Of a stretch of 64,000 nt of DNA, positions 42,402-51,623 are shown in pieces (within the stretch, counting starts at the first letter, position 1; every line of letters starts with the position of its first letter). This stretch comes from Pseudobdellovibrionaceae bacterium (GTDB taxonomy: Bacteria; Bdellovibrionota; Bdellovibrionia; Bdellovibrionales; UBA1609). The notes under the pieces were generated by a model. It made no database searches. It had not been told where the DNA came from and saw only the letters and a program-made list of their open reading frames with translations. The DNA is taken from assembly GCA_020635055.1 (NCBI GenBank), contig JACKAN010000009.1:69747-133746 (forward strand), given 5' to 3'. The position numbers and the translations under genes are program-made.

Positions 42402-43302
42402 AACGATCCAAGACATATTGATAGGAAGCCATTTTATTTGCCACCCATTGCGGAGCAACGAGTTCATCATGGCGACTGGCCACCGCAGTTAAACGATGAA
42501 CAGAAATTTGTGGATTAAGGTTTATTAAGTAATCTATGATTTTGTCTGCGTATTCTTCCCTGGAAATGGGTTCAAAAATACCTGCCTTATATTCTAACTC
42601 TAGAGGTGTATTTTTTAATACGTGTAAGTTGTGTAATTTTACATTGTCTACAGGTAATTGATTAGTTAGATGTGCGTATTCTAAAATTTGTTGTTGTGTC
42701 TCACCGGGCAAACCAAACATAAGATGAATTCCCAAATCAATGTTTGGACATGACTTTCGAATGCGAAATATAGATTGAATAGATTTTTTAGCAGTATGCC
42801 CTCTGTGCATCCATAGAAGTTGTTTTTCATTAAAACTTTGCACGCCCAACTCAACACCAACAAAGGTCTTCTCGCTCAATTTCTGCCAAAGCTCTAACAC
42901 AGCATCAGAAATGCAATCGGGACGAGTGCCAATTACAATTCCCACTACATCATCATACTTTAGAGCGGTATTAATTTGTTGTTCTAACAACTGAGTCTTT
43001 GCAAAAGTATTTGTATAAGCTTGAAAATATACTAAAAATTTATGAGCTTTGTAACGTTTGCGCAAATGTTCACGGTTTCTTTCGATTTGGTCAATTAAAT
43101 GTTGTTCTCTGATTTCTGGATAGGCCGCTGAACCCCATTCGTCGCAAAAATTGCAAACTTTCATGCCCTTCAAGCCCTCGCGATTAGGACATGTGGTGGC
43201 TGTACTTACTGGAACTTTCCAAACTTTAGCACCAAATTTTCTTTGGTAGAACAAACTTATGGGAAAATAGGGCAAGCCTTGCCAGTCCTGAGGTATTAAC
43301 AT
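42292..43302 (-). CDS. Radical SAM protein, TIGR01212 (YhcC-like)
   Basis: 336 residues. It begins YFPISLFYQRKFGAKVWKVPV, with STATTCPNREG ending in VCNFCDEWG, the spaced cysteines of the TIGR01212 group. Then FQAYTNTFA, VIGTRPDCI, GVELGVQSFN and HLMFGLPGET, typical of the radical SAM barrel. Function of the family is not established; relatives modify or handle RNA. Its C-terminal coding end overlaps the Rsm22-like gene on the other strand. Confidence 0.85.
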   Translation of the reverse strand: MLIPQDWQGLPYFPISLFYQRKFGAKVWKVPVSTATTCPNREGLKGMKVCNFCDEWGSAAYPEIREQHLIDQIERNREHLRKRYKAHKFLVYFQAYTNTFAKTQLLEQQINTALKYDDVVGIVIGTRPDCISDAVLELWQKLSEKTFVGVELGVQSFNEKQLLWMHRGHTAKKSIQSIFRIRKSCPNIDLGIHLMFGLPGETQQQILEYAHLTNQLPVDNVKLHNLHVLKNTPLELEYKAGIFEPISREEYADKIIDYLINLNPQISVHRLTAVASRHDELVAPQWVANKMASYQYVLDRFKEKKAFQGQEFQAHLGADVTHCLSSLTTINAINAL

Positions 43303-43849
43303 AGGACCTATCTAGACAATCTTGTGCAAAATAGCAAGATATGAGAGTCGTAGGAATAATCTTTATATAGCAATTGGTTTCAAGCATGCTTGCTGTTATA
43401 TATGTTTAAATTCATATGAAATACAAATTAGACGGTTTTAAAGTCTAAATAATCTATTTCAGTTACTTTGAAAAAGATAAGGGATTTCAATGAATTCGAG
43501 ATTTGGCTTTTCCAAAATCACTTGAGAGAATTTGGGAAAGCTAATAAACTCACAAAAATTAAAGGGCGTAGTAAAAAAATAAAACTATTGATTTGATTAG
43601 TTTTGTAATCATGAATTAATCTTAGTAAGAGAAGTGGTCATGAAAATTAGAATTCTTCCTAACAATTACTTTCTAGTTAACAAAGGATTTTTGGAAAGTA
43701 ATTTCGCGTTCATTCATTACAGCAAGTCCATCAAAGTAACCAAATTGATTACAAAATGTTCTCGGTATTTGTTTGAAACACTTTCGCATTTCTAATAAAG
43801 CTTTGCATTTCAAACTTATACCAAAACATTCTAATTTTCCGAGAAAATT
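43303..43849. other. AT-rich intergenic region with one weak ORF
   Basis: About 550 bp. A 51-codon ORF at 43640-43795 (+), starting MKIRILPNNYFLVNKG with AGAGAAG upstream, is the only candidate. Its composition is unremarkable and I would not call it a gene without support. A short palindrome AAGCATGCTT lies near 43382. No terminator or RNA gene is recognised. Confidence 0.35.
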
Positions 43850-44503
43850 TTAATTTGAATATCTATTTAAAATTGAAAGTGCCTTTGAACAAGTGTGACT
43901 CAACCAATTTCTCCTTTTTTCTTTTAAGTTTTTTCTTAGTGATATTCTCTTGCCAGTTTCATAAGTCATATTTATTTCATGCATCAGAGTATCAATTTTA
44001 AGAGTCAGCTCAATATATTCATATTTTTCTGAAAAACGTTTCATACTAAAAAGAGTTGGTACTATTGCAATACTACTACTCTCAAAGAGTATATTTCTCA
44101 AAGCCTTGCCTTGATTGAATTTAAAACTTCTAAGGGTCTGTTCAACTAATAAATTATATGTAAAATATAGAATCAACTTTGCGTTTTTGGTACCAATTTT
44201 TAATTCCTCAATTGAATCTAAAATTGCTATTGAAACTCTCAACTCTCCACCATCTCTGGTTGACCAATCTTCAACTAATTCTTCCACTAAAGCTGTTAGG
44301 CTTTTATTCATTCTATTGGAAGACATTTCCTTGTCTGTAATAAACAGAAGTGTTCTAAACACCTCCTCATGAATGTTTTTGTTTATCCAGGCAGTATGCT
44401 CACCATCCAAGCCGTATACGCCTATCCCAATAGCTAAACTGGTTTGAGGAAAAACGAATAAATTAAAAATTATAAATATAATCAATATGTTATTAGGCTT
44501 CAT
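43850..44503 (-). CDS. Exported protein of unknown function
   Basis: 217 residues from the ATG at 44503, with AAGGAG 9 nt upstream. Signal peptide KPNNILIIFIIFNLFVFPQTSLA. The mature helical domain has KEMSSNRMNKSLTALVEELVEDW and a basic C-terminus (RKNLKEKRRNWLSHTCSKALS). There is no known family. It is divergent from the LysR gene with a ~115-bp shared promoter region, so it is a plausible target of that regulator. Confidence 0.6.
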   Translation of the reverse strand: MKPNNILIIFIIFNLFVFPQTSLAIGIGVYGLDGEHTAWINKNIHEEVFRTLLFITDKEMSSNRMNKSLTALVEELVEDWSTRDGGELRVSIAILDSIEELKIGTKNAKLILYFTYNLLVEQTLRSFKFNQGKALRNILFESSSIAIVPTLFSMKRFSEKYEYIELTLKIDTLMHEINMTYETGKRISLRKNLKEKRRNWLSHTCSKALSILNRYSN

Positions 44504-44619
44504 TTTAATCATCTCCTTACTCTTGTCTTGATAACACAACGTATAACATATGTTTTAAAATAAGCATATCTATTTAATTTAATTTCTATATATTAGATTT
44601 TATAATATTATATGTCTAA

Positions 44620-45546
44620 ATGCTACTTCATCAAAATTGGCTATATTTTTTAAAATCTGCAGAATTGGGAAGCTTTAGTAAAGCTGCTAACATACTCAAT
44701 GTTAGCCAGGGTGCCATTAGCCAGGCTCTTCAACGTTTAGAAAATGAACTTGGAATTGTTTTATTTGAAAGAGGGCGAGGAAAATCTCAGCTACAAATGA
44801 CTCCTGCTGGTGAGGTTATTTTCAGGAAATTAGTAAATCTTGAACCTCAGTTTGAAAATGAAATTCTTCCAAAAGCAAAGGGCATAAATACTCCTATAAA
44901 AATTGCTTGTGTTGCCTCTGTTGCCAATAAGCATTTGTTACCCTTATTAAACAAAAACAATAACTCTCTTTATCACATATACATAATTCCAAGACGAAGC
45001 CACATCATGTCAGGATTAGATAAGGGACACTTTGATTTAACTATACTTTCTAGCCCGGTGACAAAACAAACAAAAGAAGTTTTTTGTGATGAATTGTTTT
45101 ATATAGTAGGTCAAAAAAATAAATATCACTATATTGAATCTATTCATTTATACTCTGAGCTGAAGGAACAAATTAATTTGTATGATCGCAAACCCTTTGA
45201 ATATAAATGGTCGAATGCCCTTCCCTCGGATCGTTCAGGTTATTTTCTTGATGATCATTTTACTGGACGAGAACTAATTCTCAATGGACATGTGATTGCT
45301 CCTTATAGCTTATTTTATTTTTCGTTAGATGAACTTGAAAAACTAGCTGTCTCACCTGTGGTAGTTGATAATCCTGTGGTGAATGAACAGTGGAAGATAC
45401 AAGCTATTTATGACGAAAATGAATTAAGCAGTGAACAAATAATGGAAATATCAAATTTACTTAAATATTTTAAAAATTCTCTAACCAATGAATACACAAT
45501 AATTAGAAACTTGTTAAAACAAAAGTGGAGAAACATAGTTAAATAA
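44620..45546 (+). CDS. LysR-family transcriptional regulator
   Basis: 308 residues. N-terminal winged HTH: WLYFLKSAELGSFSKAANIL, NVSQGAISQALQRLENELG, IVLFERGRGKSQLQMTPAGE. The substrate domain follows from ~90 (PIKIACVASVANKHLLPLL, FDLTILSSPV). The effector is unknown. It probably controls the divergent exported-protein gene and itself; AACATATGTT (44545-44554) in the shared region is a candidate half-palindrome. Confidence 0.85.
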   Translation: MLLHQNWLYFLKSAELGSFSKAANILNVSQGAISQALQRLENELGIVLFERGRGKSQLQMTPAGEVIFRKLVNLEPQFENEILPKAKGINTPIKIACVASVANKHLLPLLNKNNNSLYHIYIIPRRSHIMSGLDKGHFDLTILSSPVTKQTKEVFCDELFYIVGQKNKYHYIESIHLYSELKEQINLYDRKPFEYKWSNALPSDRSGYFLDDHFTGRELILNGHVIAPYSLFYFSLDELEKLAVSPVVVDNPVVNEQWKIQAIYDENELSSEQIMEISNLLKYFKNSLTNEYTIIRNLLKQKWRNIVK

Positions 45547-45666
45547 ATAGGTGTTCACATTTTTATTCTTGAGATTGATTTGAACTTCCTAACACCTTAA
45601 TTTTGGACTAAGCATTGTTAGTGATAGTTTTTATTGCATACACCTTACTTAAATCACTTTATTTTG

Positions 45667-45732
45667 CTGGAAATTCCCATTATCTGGAAATTCCCATTAT
45701 CTGGAAAAGTTGCATACTGGAAAAGTCCATAT
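45667..45732 (+). repeat. Four tandem CTGGAAA-start units (17,17,16,16 bp)
   Basis: Two perfect copies of CTGGAAATTCCCATTAT are followed by two related units beginning CTGGAAAAGT. The iteron-like spacing of ~1.5 helical turns could bind a regulator. Confidence 0.75.
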
Positions 45733-45780
45733 ATTAAGACTTAAAAAGTACCAGAAACTCTGCGAAAAGCTTATATATTC

Positions 45781-45798
45781 AAATAGAACATTCTATTT
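45781..45798. promoter_or_regulatory. 18-bp palindrome, operator candidate
   Basis: AAATAGAA-CA-TTCTATTT is a perfect 8-bp inverted repeat, 88 bp before the ATG-proximal ribosome site of the RES-like gene. It would suit autoregulation of a toxin module. Confidence 0.4.
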
Positions 45799-45893
45799 AT
45801 TCATCCTACACACTTAAAATTTTTGGAATACAACTTGCAGTAATGGACGTTAAATTGATTTTAACTACGTTTAAAGGAAATTGAGATGAAATA

Positions 45894-46217
45894 TTGTTGG
45901 ACAACTCTAGCCTGAACAATAACTCTTCTGGTAGCAAACCTAACAATGGCAGGCACTATGTAATGAATGAAGTAGATGACGTGGTCGATAATCCACAAAT
46001 TTTACATTTTAAGGATTATGATTTAGAAAATGTGTTAGATTTAAGCGACAATCGAGTGCTTGAAGTGCTTGGACTCCGACTTAGAGGTATTACTCATGAT
46101 AGCTATTTAAGAACCCAAACCCTTGGAAGCGTGGTAAAAGAAAAAGGATTTTCAGGTATTATATTTAAAACTAGAAAAGGTAAAGCCAAAAACATAGTTG
46201 TTTTTAATAAGGACTAA
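45894..46217 (+). CDS. RES-like toxin tip, N-terminally short
   Basis: 107 residues as TTG-started. The second half reads NVLDLSDNRVLEVLGLRLRG, YLRTQTLGSVVKEKGFSGII, KAKNIVVFNKD, matching the C-terminal half of RES-type NAD-degrading toxins. The N-terminal half with the catalytic Arg and GGRWN region is absent. AAAGGA points to an ATG at 45886, which is out of frame and stops after 9 codons, so a frameshift or remnant of a larger toxin is possible. The next ORF starts 3 bp after the stop, as in a toxin-immunity pair. Confidence 0.5.
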   Translation: MLDNSSLNNNSSGSKPNNGRHYVMNEVDDVVDNPQILHFKDYDLENVLDLSDNRVLEVLGLRLRGITHDSYLRTQTLGSVVKEKGFSGIIFKTRKGKAKNIVVFNKD

Positions 46218-46220
46218 ATA

Positions 46221-46745
46221 ATGTTAAAAATAGAAAAATTAAGTTATTTACTTGAACAAGAATTTCCAGTATCTAGCGCTGAAAATAAAGAAAGAGATAA
46301 ACTAATTGATAATTTATTAAGTCAAATGAGTGAAATTAATTTATATGAAGAAATACTTATTCTCAAAAAAAATAAGTATCCATTATTAGACTTTTTTAAA
46401 GTGCTTCTTAATTTTAGTATATTAACATTTGGGATAATTACAAGGGAGGATGAGGATGAGGATGAGGAAAATGTTAAAACCAAAGTTTTTCCCAGTTGGA
46501 AAGTTTTTCTTGTCTTTATGAATGAAGTAAATGCTTTTTACTCAAAAGATATTCCAATTGAAGAGTGGCAGGATCTTGGTGAAGAAGCTATTGATATTTT
46601 AATTGAAATTTTGAGCAAAAATATTTCTGACATTTATAATTATTCAAGGTTTGAAGATTTTGACCAACGTTGGAGTGAGCGCTTTCATTATTTATTAGAT
46701 GTTAAGGGCTATAAAAGACTCTTAGAGTTTGGACCAGAGTATTAG
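46221..46745 (+). CDS. Acidic protein, candidate immunity/antitoxin partner
   Basis: 174 residues starting 3 bp after the RES-like gene. It is all-helical and acidic, with a striking DEDEDEE run at about 77-83 encoded by a GAGGAT repeat. There is no signal peptide and no known family. Size, charge and position behind a toxin tip fit an immunity protein of a polymorphic toxin system; this is inference. Tightly linked to the next methyltransferase gene (11 bp). Confidence 0.5.
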   Translation: MLKIEKLSYLLEQEFPVSSAENKERDKLIDNLLSQMSEINLYEEILILKKNKYPLLDFFKVLLNFSILTFGIITREDEDEDEENVKTKVFPSWKVFLVFMNEVNAFYSKDIPIEEWQDLGEEAIDILIEILSKNISDIYNYSRFEDFDQRWSERFHYLLDVKGYKRLLEFGPEY

Positions 46746-46756
46746 AATTAATCACC

Positions 46757-47476
46757 ATGAATAAGATTTTGTATAAAATTATTGAAACTGCAGATGCTAG
46801 CCCTAGCTTGGAGTGGCTTGCTACTGGCGAGGCCATGCACAATCGATTAGGGGCCTTTAGTGAAAGCCTTGTTTTATATGGAAGTTTAGTTAAAAAATCT
46901 ATTGAGATGTGTAAAAGAGCCCGAATTATCTCGGTAGGATTGGGCTTAGGGTATAATGAATTAATAAGTTTTGCCCAGTGCTTAGCTTTAAATATAGACG
47001 ATATTTACCTAGAATCCTTTGAAGAAAATAATGACTTGAGAACTCAATGGCTATCTTGGCTCGACGATCAACCAACGCCCTTATGTACTGTCTATGATAA
47101 AATTGCTGAGCTTTGTGAGAAGGAATTTCATCTTAGCCCCAAAGGCTTGCTTAAATCCACAATCAAAACAGCACTAGATAATAAAAATTTGGTTTTGCGC
47201 GATCGTTTAGATTTAAATACTAAGTTCTCACAAAAATTTCATTGTGTTCTTTATGATCCCTTTTCTGCCAAAACCAATCCCGACTGCTGGAACGAAGATT
47301 TTTTAAAAGATTTTTTTAATAAAGTCTGCGAACGCATTTGCTTTGTATCTACCTACGCCGCTAAAGGAAACCTAAAAAGAAGTTTAAAAGCTTTGGGTTT
47401 TAAAGTTGAAAACCCACCCGGCTTTGGTGGAAAACGCCAGTGCACTATCGCGACAAGAAATAACTCATTTCAGTAA
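46757..47476 (+). CDS. MnmC/MnmD-like tRNA methyltransferase domain protein
   Basis: 239 residues. SAM motif VGLGLGYNE (~57), then the MnmC-type LYDPFSAKTNPDCWNEDFLKDF and the end FKVENPPGFGGKRQCTIATR. This is the DUF752 methyltransferase half, without the FAD oxidase half of MnmC. It probably completes mnm5U at the tRNA wobble position. Its place right behind the toxin-immunity pair may be incidental. Confidence 0.75.
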   Translation: MNKILYKIIETADASPSLEWLATGEAMHNRLGAFSESLVLYGSLVKKSIEMCKRARIISVGLGLGYNELISFAQCLALNIDDIYLESFEENNDLRTQWLSWLDDQPTPLCTVYDKIAELCEKEFHLSPKGLLKSTIKTALDNKNLVLRDRLDLNTKFSQKFHCVLYDPFSAKTNPDCWNEDFLKDFFNKVCERICFVSTYAAKGNLKRSLKALGFKVENPPGFGGKRQCTIATRNNSFQ

Positions 47477-47632
47477 TTCTGAAAAGTATATTTATAACCC
47501 AATTTTACTAAGCAAAACAAAGTTAAATGTTTACACGACTTTGACTACAATCTTAAACTCACACGAAAAGATGTCAGAGAAAAGTTCAACTAATTAGGAA
47601 AAAACTTTTTGGACGACTCTCTAGTAATGTGT

Positions 47633-48568
47633 TTATTTTACTTTTGTAATTACCACTAAATCGCCGGCGGGGCCGTACTTTGCATCGGGTTGAGCCCAGC
47701 TATCAATTTCGTCTTGAGTGCCCTCTTCTACAAAGTTTTGACTAATTACATGAACTCTTTGGACTCCCCTAGCGCGAAAACGTGCTGCCAAACCATCGCC
47801 AAAGGCTGCGTGAAAATCTCCTACTATAATGACCATAACACCACCTGGATTTTGCGCCATATATTCCGTAGATTTCCAAGACATGGTTTCATCCCACAAA
47901 CTTTGGGACCAAAACATATTTTTGATCATTTCCTCTGTAATGGCTCCATGAGAGTCACCAAAGGAGAGCATGGTTTCACGAAAACGCTCGAAATAACTGG
48001 GGCTTCCCCACTGATAATTGGGAGGCAAAAGCTCCTGCTCTTCAGACGTAAGGGAATCTATACCTTGACTGCTCACTTTACCAGTTAGGCTCCTGGGTAA
48101 ATTTATAGCGCGGTTAGAGCCACCATAATTATGTGCCAACTGTAAAGATTTTTTATAACAATCAAAAGGAAGAGCGGCAAAAGGGTCTTCATAACCCTTA
48201 TCTTCCGTATACTCCCTGCAAGTTTTATGTTTTGATTGTCGCCAATTTAAGGCTAGTAAAAGCTGATCTTCAGTTATCTTAACCTGGAAATAATCATTAA
48301 GATCATTTTGTTTTAAATAAGAAATGTGTTCCATTCCCACATCCACTCGGAAACCTAATTTCTGAAGGCTTTCGATAACACTGGCCTGCATTTCATGGTG
48401 GGGAAAAAAGCCATGTTTTTCGCCAACAATAACAACATCACCCTCATGTACTTGTGAGATGATATGACTGAGATCTGTTTTTTGTCCCAAATTATTATAT
48501 ATATGGTTTGTATATTCGAGTGCCCATGCAGAATGAAACACAAAAAACAATGAAGCTAAAAATGACAT
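47633..48568 (-). CDS. ChaN-like haem-regulated exported protein
   Basis: 311 residues with signal peptide SFLASLFFVFHSAWA. ChaN/PF04187 features: VVIVGEKHGFFPHHEMQ, NDYFQVKIT, FWSQSLWDETM, VMVIIVGDFHAAFGDGLAAR. The family binds haem or related ligands and is often a lipoprotein; no lipobox is seen here, so it is likely soluble in the periplasm. GGGGGG lies just upstream of the ATG. Confidence 0.78.
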   Translation of the reverse strand: MSFLASLFFVFHSAWALEYTNHIYNNLGQKTDLSHIISQVHEGDVVIVGEKHGFFPHHEMQASVIESLQKLGFRVDVGMEHISYLKQNDLNDYFQVKITEDQLLLALNWRQSKHKTCREYTEDKGYEDPFAALPFDCYKKSLQLAHNYGGSNRAINLPRSLTGKVSSQGIDSLTSEEQELLPPNYQWGSPSYFERFRETMLSFGDSHGAITEEMIKNMFWSQSLWDETMSWKSTEYMAQNPGGVMVIIVGDFHAAFGDGLAARFRARGVQRVHVISQNFVEEGTQDEIDSWAQPDAKYGPAGDLVVITKVK

Positions 48569-48715
48569 GATTTCCCCCCAAAAATTTATCCATTTTATTT
48601 TAAATGAATTAACACATTATTTACAAGAGTCTTTATATGGGGCTTAAATTAGAAAGCATTATCATGGGCTGACTCTGTTTAAGCTGAAATATATTCACTA
48701 AAACAGCGCGAAGCA

Positions 48716-50737
48716 TTAACTTGCTTTTTGGAGGTAGGCTTTTATATTTGAGTATAAGTTTTTAAGTTGAACTTCGTTTTGTTTACTCAATCCATGGCGA
48801 CTATATCTTGCGGACTCATAAATTGCAGTTAACTGATTTAAATCCTCAGAAATAGGCGGCCACTTTTTCTGACACTGGTTAAGATAGGTTTTGGGTCCGA
48901 AGTAGATTTCTCTGTTAACACCTTTTTCTGAAAACTGTCTGCAAAGATCTCGATATATCCTAATTTCAAGTGATTCTTTTGGCCTTTTAAAATAACGTAA
49001 GCGATTTATCCATAGGAAGAAGAATAACAATGCAAATAAACTAATGGCCCCTAAATGATAGGATTTTAATTTAGAAATTCCAAGTTTTCTAAAAAACTCT
49101 TTTTGACCTTCATGATCAAAATCCAATAAGAATTGATTCCACTTCATCGATGCTAAATCAAATGCCAACTGGCTCTGACCAACAACTCTGTAATACCAAG
49201 TAGATTTATACATACTCATATATTCATCTTGGGTTAAACCTTTATTGAGCTCTTCCTCTGAAAGATTGTGAAAAACATCACCACCCAATTCTAACCTCAT
49301 AGGAGCAACAACCTCTGTAGGGTCGACTCGTAGCCAACGTTCCTGAGATTTAGACCACATTTCTACCCAGGCGTGTGCATCTTTTTCTTTTATAGTATAG
49401 TGATTACCCAACTCGTTCTTAACTGCTCCCTGAAAACCCACTACAACCCTGGCGGGAATACCACTGGCGCGCAATAAATAAGCAAAACTTCCCGCCATGT
49501 GTTCACAAAACCCCTGCCGAGTTTCGAATAAGAATTCAGAAACTGTATTTGTTTTTAGAGCTTTGGGCTTTAATGTGTACTTAATGTTTTTACTAAAGTA
49601 ATCTAAATATTTTTGCTTAATGGCTAATTCATCTATTGAGGATTTTAAAGTGTTTTCTATAAGTGTTTTTAAGGATTTATTGTTTTCTTCAAGGATTTGT
49701 AAATAGGGGCCTAAGGATTCGTTTTCTACAAGGGGATTAAGATCTGATAAAACTTGGTAAACTATTTTTTGTCCATTGCTTCTTTTAATTGAATAAACTT
49801 GCCCCTCTTGTTGATAGCTTTGCATTTGTTTGATCTCATCTTTAAACTTAAGGGAAATCGGTGTTTCTAAGGCAAAAAGCCATTTCCCATATCTGGGTTC
49901 TAAAATAATATTTTGCTCAATTAGCTGATCACTATTCTTTTTTGTAACTTCAAAGTTTCGTTTTGCTTCTGTGTCTCCTATTTCCCAATTCATACCTTGA
50001 TTCACTTTTAGGATGGCTCCTCGCCAATATCTATCTTTAGGCTGCGGGATTTTTTTGCCAAATTCCACGCGAAAGGCCAATTCATCAGAAGTAGCAAGGC
50101 GCGAGACTTCTCCTGGCGCAAGTTTAGGACTGAAACCCGTCTTAGCATTGCTTTCACTATTCAACTGAAAAAATCCGGTTGAAAATCTTGGAAATACAAA
50201 AAATAGTAAAATCAATAGGGGTGCTGTTTGAACAAACAATTTAAAACCTAACTTGAGTAGTGATTTTAAATTGAGTTGTAACTCACGCCCTTTATGCAAT
50301 TGTACAAGTAGGGCTGTAACTAAAATTAAATTGAGCACACCAAGCAGGGTCATTGACAGCGATTGCGAGACTAAAAAACGTGCCATTAAAAGTAAAAAGT
50401 TGAGAAACAAAATGATCATTGAATCATGATAGTTTGCATTATCAATGAGTTTTAAACATACACCCGCAATCAACAGAGCCGTTGCGGCTTCTGTGCCAGT
50501 GATTTGTCCATGTATTTTATATACCAAATATGAAGCGCCAACTACCATAAAGAATTTAACTATGAAATGAGGAAGCTTAGCCTTTTGATACTCATAAAGA
50601 ACTCGCCACAATAGGGCGACACCACCCAACACTAATGTTACAACTAAATGATCTTCCAAATGTGGCACAAGGTTTAAAACTATAAGTACCAACAAACTTA
50701 AATTAAACTTGCGTGATGTTTTATTAAACTGCTTCAT
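48716..50737 (-). CDS. TgpA-like membrane transglutaminase (DUF3488)
   Basis: About 673 residues. Five or more transmembrane helices lie in the first ~200 residues, then an extracytoplasmic transglutaminase domain with the catalytic triad in GFCEHMAG (~408), DAHAWVEMW (~452) and RVDPTEV (~471). Another helix (~565) and a cytoplasmic tail follow. It is the third gene of a MoxR-DUF58 operon; the ATG at 50737 overlaps the DUF58 end by 14 bp and has GGAG upstream. Envelope stress or peptide crosslinking roles are suggested for the family. Confidence 0.85.
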   Translation of the reverse strand: MKQFNKTSRKFNLSLLVLIVLNLVPHLEDHLVVTLVLGGVALLWRVLYEYQKAKLPHFIVKFFMVVGASYLVYKIHGQITGTEAATALLIAGVCLKLIDNANYHDSMIILFLNFLLLMARFLVSQSLSMTLLGVLNLILVTALLVQLHKGRELQLNLKSLLKLGFKLFVQTAPLLILLFFVFPRFSTGFFQLNSESNAKTGFSPKLAPGEVSRLATSDELAFRVEFGKKIPQPKDRYWRGAILKVNQGMNWEIGDTEAKRNFEVTKKNSDQLIEQNIILEPRYGKWLFALETPISLKFKDEIKQMQSYQQEGQVYSIKRSNGQKIVYQVLSDLNPLVENESLGPYLQILEENNKSLKTLIENTLKSSIDELAIKQKYLDYFSKNIKYTLKPKALKTNTVSEFLFETRQGFCEHMAGSFAYLLRASGIPARVVVGFQGAVKNELGNHYTIKEKDAHAWVEMWSKSQERWLRVDPTEVVAPMRLELGGDVFHNLSEEELNKGLTQDEYMSMYKSTWYYRVVGQSQLAFDLASMKWNQFLLDFDHEGQKEFFRKLGISKLKSYHLGAISLFALLFFFLWINRLRYFKRPKESLEIRIYRDLCRQFSEKGVNREIYFGPKTYLNQCQKKWPPISEDLNQLTAIYESARYSRHGLSKQNEVQLKNLYSNIKAYLQKAS

Positions 50738-51623
50738 TTTGCTTATACTCCGCAAGAGCAATTAAACAATGGTCTCTGTGTATCCACCCGAGATTGGGTT
50801 CAATAACCAATTCATTTAACTTCAATCCATAGACTATTTTTCTTTGCTCACAGTCTTCAATCCACTTAGCTATTTGACTAAGATTGTCCTCAATAGAACC
50901 TTTGAGTTCATCTATATCAATAAAAATTGAGGAGCGATCACCATCTTTAAATTCTTTTATTAACAAAGGGCGTCCTCTTGCATAGGCCTTCCAATCTATA
51001 TGTTTATGAGACTCACCCAATTGGTACTTTCTATGTTGGGTGAAGTCGTCCCCCATTTGTCCTTGTTTCACATCAAAGGACTCACCTTTTATGGACAAAT
51101 CAGGCAAAGTCAATTTTCCTTCTGGTTTTGGAAATACATAATGTACAGAAGTAAGCTTAAACTTTCTCCAGGCATAAAATAGTCCAAATGGAAATGTGGA
51201 TGAAACTTTTATTTCTCCCAAGTTTTTCTTCCCACGATTTAACGTCGTAAAAGAAAAACGCTCGATAGATAATCCGCGAGCAACAAGATAACTTGCCATA
51301 AACTCAAATTTTTCTGTTTTTTTAAGTGATTCTATTACAAGTTGATTGTGGCCTTCGTGATTTAAACTCGACAACCATATTTTGCCGTTTCCTTTAGATT
51401 GTGCTGGACTCAATTCCAATTCCACTTTTTTAAGGGATAAACCTTTTAAATTAGAATGGGTCTGAACCATTCCAATCAGAGTCAATGCAACAAGAAAAAA
51501 ACACAAAAGATAGACTAAATTATTAGCATATATTGCACCCGCAGAGAGAGTTACTAAAATACCAAGACCATATAAAAAACCATATCGTGTTGGAATTATA
51601 TAAATTCTTTCACGAGCTTTCAT
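50724..51623 (-). CDS. DUF58 domain protein
   Basis: 299 residues. Two N-terminal transmembrane helices (about 12-50), then the DUF58 motif DFTQHRKYQLGESHKHIDW, KAYARGRPLLIKEF. The domain is von Willebrand-A related. The start overlaps the MoxR stop (ATGA). Always coupled with MoxR ATPases, it probably is the membrane-side partner moved by MoxR. Confidence 0.88.
   Translation of the reverse strand: MKARERIYIIPTRYGFLYGLGILVTLSAGAIYANNLVYLLCFFLVALTLIGMVQTHSNLKGLSLKKVELELSPAQSKGNGKIWLSSLNHEGHNQLVIESLKKTEKFEFMASYLVARGLSIERFSFTTLNRGKKNLGEIKVSSTFPFGLFYAWRKFKLTSVHYVFPKPEGKLTLPDLSIKGESFDVKQGQMGDDFTQHRKYQLGESHKHIDWKAYARGRPLLIKEFKDGDRSSIFIDIDELKGSIEDNLSQIAKWIEDCEQRKIVYGLKLNELVIEPNLGWIHRDHCLIALAEYKQNEAV

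Larger units (their letters stand above)
45547..45885. other. Intergenic region with tandem repeats and a palindrome
   Basis: No gene is supported. It holds four CTGGAAA-type tandem units (45667-45732) and an 18-bp palindrome (45781-45798) before the RES-like gene. Confidence 0.6.

Noticed and set aside
47690..48088. 132-codon forward ORF opposite the ChaN-like gene
   Set aside because: Lies antisense to a clear ChaN reading frame with signal peptide; no family or ribosome site.
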